A program made the translations under genes and the position numbers. Below are positions 6,888 to 9,186 of a DNA stretch of 9,186 nucleotides, piece by piece. The stretch comes from Acidobacteriota bacterium. Lineage in GTDB: Bacteria > Acidobacteriota > Terriglobia > Terriglobales > Acidobacteriaceae. The notes beneath the pieces were generated by a model. The model was not told where the DNA came from, did no database searches, and saw nothing but the letters and a program-made list of their open reading frames with translations. Each line of letters starts with the position of its first letter. Position 1 is the first letter of the stretch. The stretch lies in contig JAJZFE010000035.1 of the NCBI GenBank assembly GCA_021798655.1, forward strand, positions 1 through 9,186, given 5' to 3'.

Positions 6888-8105
6888 CTATGCCTGCTGG
6901 CCGTTGAGGACCTGCTTGGCGTCCGACAGCGTGACCTTCACATTCATCCGCTGCTGTCCGCGATAGATCGTGAGCACCACCGTATCGCCCGCATGGTGCG
7001 CATTCAGCGCGTTCGACAGATCCTGCGGCGTCGTAATCTCCTGCCCATCGCAACCCACAATCAGGTCGCCGCCGAGCATCACCTGGGTGTTGCCCTTGTA
7101 GGCCAGTTGGTTGCCGCCGAGCAGCCCCGCACGCGCCGCAGCGCCGCCCGGCAGCACGCGCTCAATCAGGATGCCGTAGTCGGCAGGCAGGCCGATCTGC
7201 GCCGCCTCATCCGGCCCAATCGGCAGCGTCACGATGTCCAGCGACGGCCGCCGCGTGTGCCCATAGCGCATGAAGTCTTCCAGCACCGCCTTCGCCGTCG
7301 AGATGGGAATCGCAAACCCAATGCCCGCCGACTGGTCCGCTCCTCCGTTCGGGTTCGACGCAATCACCGTCGTAATCCCAATCACGTTTCCGTGCGAGTC
7401 CAGCAGCGGACCGCCGGAGTTGCCCGGGTTCACCGACGCGTCCGTCTGGATCGCGTCCTCAATGCGATTGCCCGACGGCAACTGCACCGATCGAATGGCC
7501 GAGATGATGCCCCGCGTCATCGTCCCTGAAAATCCAAACGGGTTGCCGATGGCATACACCAGTTGCCCCACCATAAGGTGGGTTGAGTCCGCCAGCGTCG
7601 CCGGCTGCAGGTCCTGCGCCCCATGAATCTGCAGCAGCGCCAGGTCATGAATATGATCCACGCCCAACACCGTGGCCTTGAATTTCTTCTTGTTCCACAG
7701 CGTCACTTCAACGGTCTGCGCATTGTCGACGACATGGTTGTTGGTCAGGATATGCCCCTGGTTATCGACGATGAAGCCCGAGCCCTGGCCCTGCTGCGGC
7801 ACCGGCTGCAGGAAGAAATCGCAGCACACCACCTCGGTGCTCGTAATGTTCACCACCGACGGCAGCGCCTTCTTGTAGACCGCAATATTCTGCTGCTCTT
7901 CGGCGTCGAACTCGGGCGCGGCGTGCGCTTCGGTCAACGAGAAATTGCCCAGCGGGCCGCTGCTGTTTGAGGTCGTGCCGCCGTCCATGCTGGCTGGTGA
8001 GCGGTGCACCAGCCCGGCCAGCGCGCCGGAGGGAACCCAGCGCGTAGAGAGGAAATAAAACCCGCACAGGATCACGAGAACCAGAATCACGGGACGCAGT
8101 TTCAT
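6888..8105 (-). CDS. HtrA/Deg-family serine protease, membrane-anchored, one PDZ domain
   Basis: HtrA/Deg proteases degrade or sense misfolded proteins in the cell envelope. The 405 residues begin with a short basic end and one hydrophobic segment (about 5-20) without an obvious signal-peptidase site, so an N-terminal inner-membrane anchor with a periplasmic catalytic part is likely. A low-complexity linker runs to about residue 65. The trypsin-like domain (about 70-275) has the complete triad H124 (TNNHVV), D154 (HDLALLQI) and S230 (NPGNSGGPLLD). One PDZ domain occupies about 285-393, with YGILIERVLPGGAAARAG as the carboxylate-binding strand and VGCDGQEITTPQDL later. Anchor plus single PDZ resembles DegS, but many single-PDZ Deg proteins are general proteases, so degS is not assigned. 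Neighbouring C94 and C95 lie just before the protease core. The start is supported by GAAGG at 8120-8116, ten bases upstream. The ada-type gene ends 87 bases upstream on the same strand. Confidence 0.94.
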   Translation of the reverse strand: MKLRPVILVLVILCGFYFLSTRWVPSGALAGLVHRSPASMDGGTTSNSSGPLGNFSLTEAHAAPEFDAEEQQNIAVYKKALPSVVNITSTEVVCCDFFLQPVPQQGQGSGFIVDNQGHILTNNHVVDNAQTVEVTLWNKKKFKATVLGVDHIHDLALLQIHGAQDLQPATLADSTHLMVGQLVYAIGNPFGFSGTMTRGIISAIRSVQLPSGNRIEDAIQTDASVNPGNSGGPLLDSHGNVIGITTVIASNPNGGADQSAGIGFAIPISTAKAVLEDFMRYGHTRRPSLDIVTLPIGPDEAAQIGLPADYGILIERVLPGGAAARAGLLGGNQLAYKGNTQVMLGGDLIVGCDGQEITTPQDLSNALNAHHAGDTVVLTIYRGQQRMNVKVTLSDAKQVLNGQQA

Positions 8106-8115
8106 CGATCAGCAA

Positions 8116-8151
8116 CCTTCGTAGCGCAGAAGCGCCTCAATCATTATTTTA
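8116..8151 (-). promoter_or_regulatory. htrA ribosome-binding site and candidate -10 element
   Basis: Read on the minus strand, TAAAAT (8151-8146) is a five-of-six match to the sigma-70 -10 hexamer, about 40 bases before the ATG. GAAGG (8120-8116) is the ribosome-binding site with a 10-base spacer. No good TTGACA-like hexamer lies 16-18 bases upstream of the -10. The -10 overlaps GTCTAAA, which resembles the -10 of extracytoplasmic stress promoters of the sigma-E kind, but the matching GGAACTT-like -35 is not convincing either (CGAAGT about 15 bases upstream). The promoter class is therefore open. Confidence 0.4.
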
Positions 8152-8192
8152 GACGCGCCCACCCTCGCACTTCGATGCACAAACCCGCTTGT

Positions 8193-9186
8193 TCAACCCT
8201 GTGTCCGGCTCTCCATCTCCAGGAGCTGGCGTTTGCGCTCGAGTCCCCAGCGATAGCCGGCCAGCCGCCCCTCCGATCCCACCACACGGTGGCATGGAAC
8301 CACGACCGCCAGCAGATTCGACCCACAGGCAGTCCCCACCGCGCGCACAGCCTTCGGCGAACCCACAGCCTCAGCGATCTGCGCATAGGTTCGCGTCTCG
8401 CCGCGAGGAATCTCCAGCAGAGCCCGCCACACGCGCTGCTGAAACGCCGTAGCACGGACCTGGAACGGAAGCGTTGCGGCAGTGGGATGCTCTGTGAGCC
8501 GCGAGAGCACGAAGCGCACAGCCTCCGTTAACTCCGCATCAGGTCCAGAGGCGTCTGCGTTGGCAGCGCGCAGCACAGCCTGCGGAAAGCGCTCGCGCAA
8601 CTCGATCGCAGCCTCCGCATCGGAGTCCGCAAACAGCACGGCGCACAGTCCGCGCGCGGTCGTGGCGACCAGCAGCCGCCCCAGCGGCGAGCCGGCCATC
8701 GCATAGTGGATCGTCTCCCCCGCGCCGCCCGCCTTCATCGCTGTCGGCGTCATCCCCAGCGTCTGGTCGACGCCCTCATACAGCCGCGACGAAGACCCGA
8801 ATCCGGCCTCATACACCGCGTCCGTGATCGATAGCTTCGGCCTGCGCACCTTCTCGCGGAAGCGGTCCTTGCGTTGCTCGCGGGCAAAATCTCCGGGAGT
8901 CACGCCGAGCACGCGCTTGAACCCGCGTTGCAACGCGAACTTGCCCAGCCCGGACGCAGTTGCAAGATCGTCCAGCTTCGTCCGCTCGCCCGCATGCGCG
9001 GTCAGAAATTCGGCAGCTCGTCCGATGGCCTCTGCCTGCGGATCAGCCCGTGGCGCAACGCGGTCAGGTTCGCAGCGCAGGCACGCGCGGAAGCCCGCCG
9101 CCTCGGCCAGCGCGGGCGTCGGGAAGAAGCTGACGTTCTTGCGCTCGGGCCGTCGGCTCGGGCAGCCCGGCCGGCAGTACACGCCG
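8193..9186 (-). CDS. ada: Ada-type bifunctional methyl-accepting repair protein and AraC-type regulator (5' end outside window)
   Basis: Ada takes methyl groups from DNA phosphotriesters and from O6-methylguanine, and in E. coli the methylated form activates the alkylation response. The frame enters from the right edge: the bases before the apparent GTG at 9182 encode glycine in frame, and the sequence begins inside the GVYCRPGCPSRR motif. That GTG is therefore an internal valine and about 35 residues are missing. Counting the GTG codon as 1, C3, C7, C34 and C37 reproduce exactly the 4-27-3 spacing of the E. coli zinc cysteines 38, 42, 69 and 72. C3 is the phosphotriester acceptor. An AraC-type helix-turn-helix region follows (about 50-150, including GFGSSSRLYE). 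The C-terminal methyltransferase domain (about 160-325) has PCHRVVG with the acceptor C297. All three parts are intact. The estimated full length of about 364 compares with 354 in E. coli. HtrA lies 87 bases downstream with no clear terminator between. Confidence 0.95.
   Translation of the reverse strand, partial: GVYCRPGCPSRRPERKNVSFFPTPALAEAAGFRACLRCEPDRVAPRADPQAEAIGRAAEFLTAHAGERTKLDDLATASGLGKFALQRGFKRVLGVTPGDFAREQRKDRFREKVRRPKLSITDAVYEAGFGSSSRLYEGVDQTLGMTPTAMKAGGAGETIHYAMAGSPLGRLLVATTARGLCAVLFADSDAEAAIELRERFPQAVLRAANADASGPDAELTEAVRFVLSRLTEHPTAATLPFQVRATAFQQRVWRALLEIPRGETRTYAQIAEAVGSPKAVRAVGTACGSNLLAVVVPCHRVVGSEGRLAGYRWGLERKRQLLEMESRTQG

Noticed and set aside
6837..7529. 230-residue plus-strand open frame opposite htrA
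   Set aside because: It is arginine- and histidine-rich shadow coding. The opposite strand has a complete HtrA with its catalytic triad.
9180..9182. GTG at 9182 as the start of the ada-type gene
   Set aside because: It is the valine of the conserved GVYCRP motif. The frame is open to the window edge, and Ada proteins have about 35 residues before this point.
1..9186. Defence island, prophage, biosynthetic cluster or other multi-gene novel system
   Set aside because: All seven genes belong to recognised families of housekeeping, stress or sugar metabolism, they lie in several transcription units, and no integrase, transposase, repeat array or toxin-antitoxin pair is visible.

Overview
The window is GC-rich chromosomal DNA from a free-living bacterium. 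The protein set suggests an acidobacterium of the Terriglobales/Acidobacteriaceae type: a large signal-less GH15 glucoamylase-like enzyme, a YbiT-type ABC-F protein, a DUF2237 protein and an anchored single-PDZ HtrA. This taxonomic guess is inferred from protein character and base composition, because no rRNA or other marker gene is present. There are no mobile elements, CRISPR arrays, tRNAs or rRNAs, and no gene-free stretch longer than about 165 bases.

Layout from left to right: (1) the C-terminal two thirds of the translational GTPase TypA/BipA (+), cut by the left edge; (2) a strong hairpin between convergent genes; (3) a Mn-type superoxide dismutase (-), whose best start is a GTG behind a perfect Shine-Dalgarno sequence; (4) a divergent 126-base spacer; (5) a GH15 glucoamylase/glucodextranase-like enzyme (+); (6) a 163-base spacer with a perfect 19-bp AT-rich inverted repeat and two small leader hairpins; (7) a YbiT-type ABC-F ATPase (+); (8) 24 bases later, a small cysteine-rich DUF2237 protein (+); (9) a 120-base convergent spacer with a short direct repeat; (10) a membrane-anchored HtrA/Deg serine protease (-); (11) upstream of it on the same strand, a bifunctional Ada-type DNA repair regulator (-), cut by the right edge.

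The genes do not form one pathway. TypA and the ABC-F protein act on the ribosome. SOD, HtrA and Ada deal with superoxide, envelope protein damage and alkylation damage. The GH15 enzyme probably handles internal alpha-glucan. Probable transcription units are typA, sod, GH15 alone, ABC-F with DUF2237, and htrA, which may also receive read-through from ada. I found no convincing new multi-gene system. The items most worth a second look are the AT-rich inverted repeat upstream of the ABC-F gene, the uncharacterised DUF2237 protein with its conserved Cys/His set, and the corrected SOD start.
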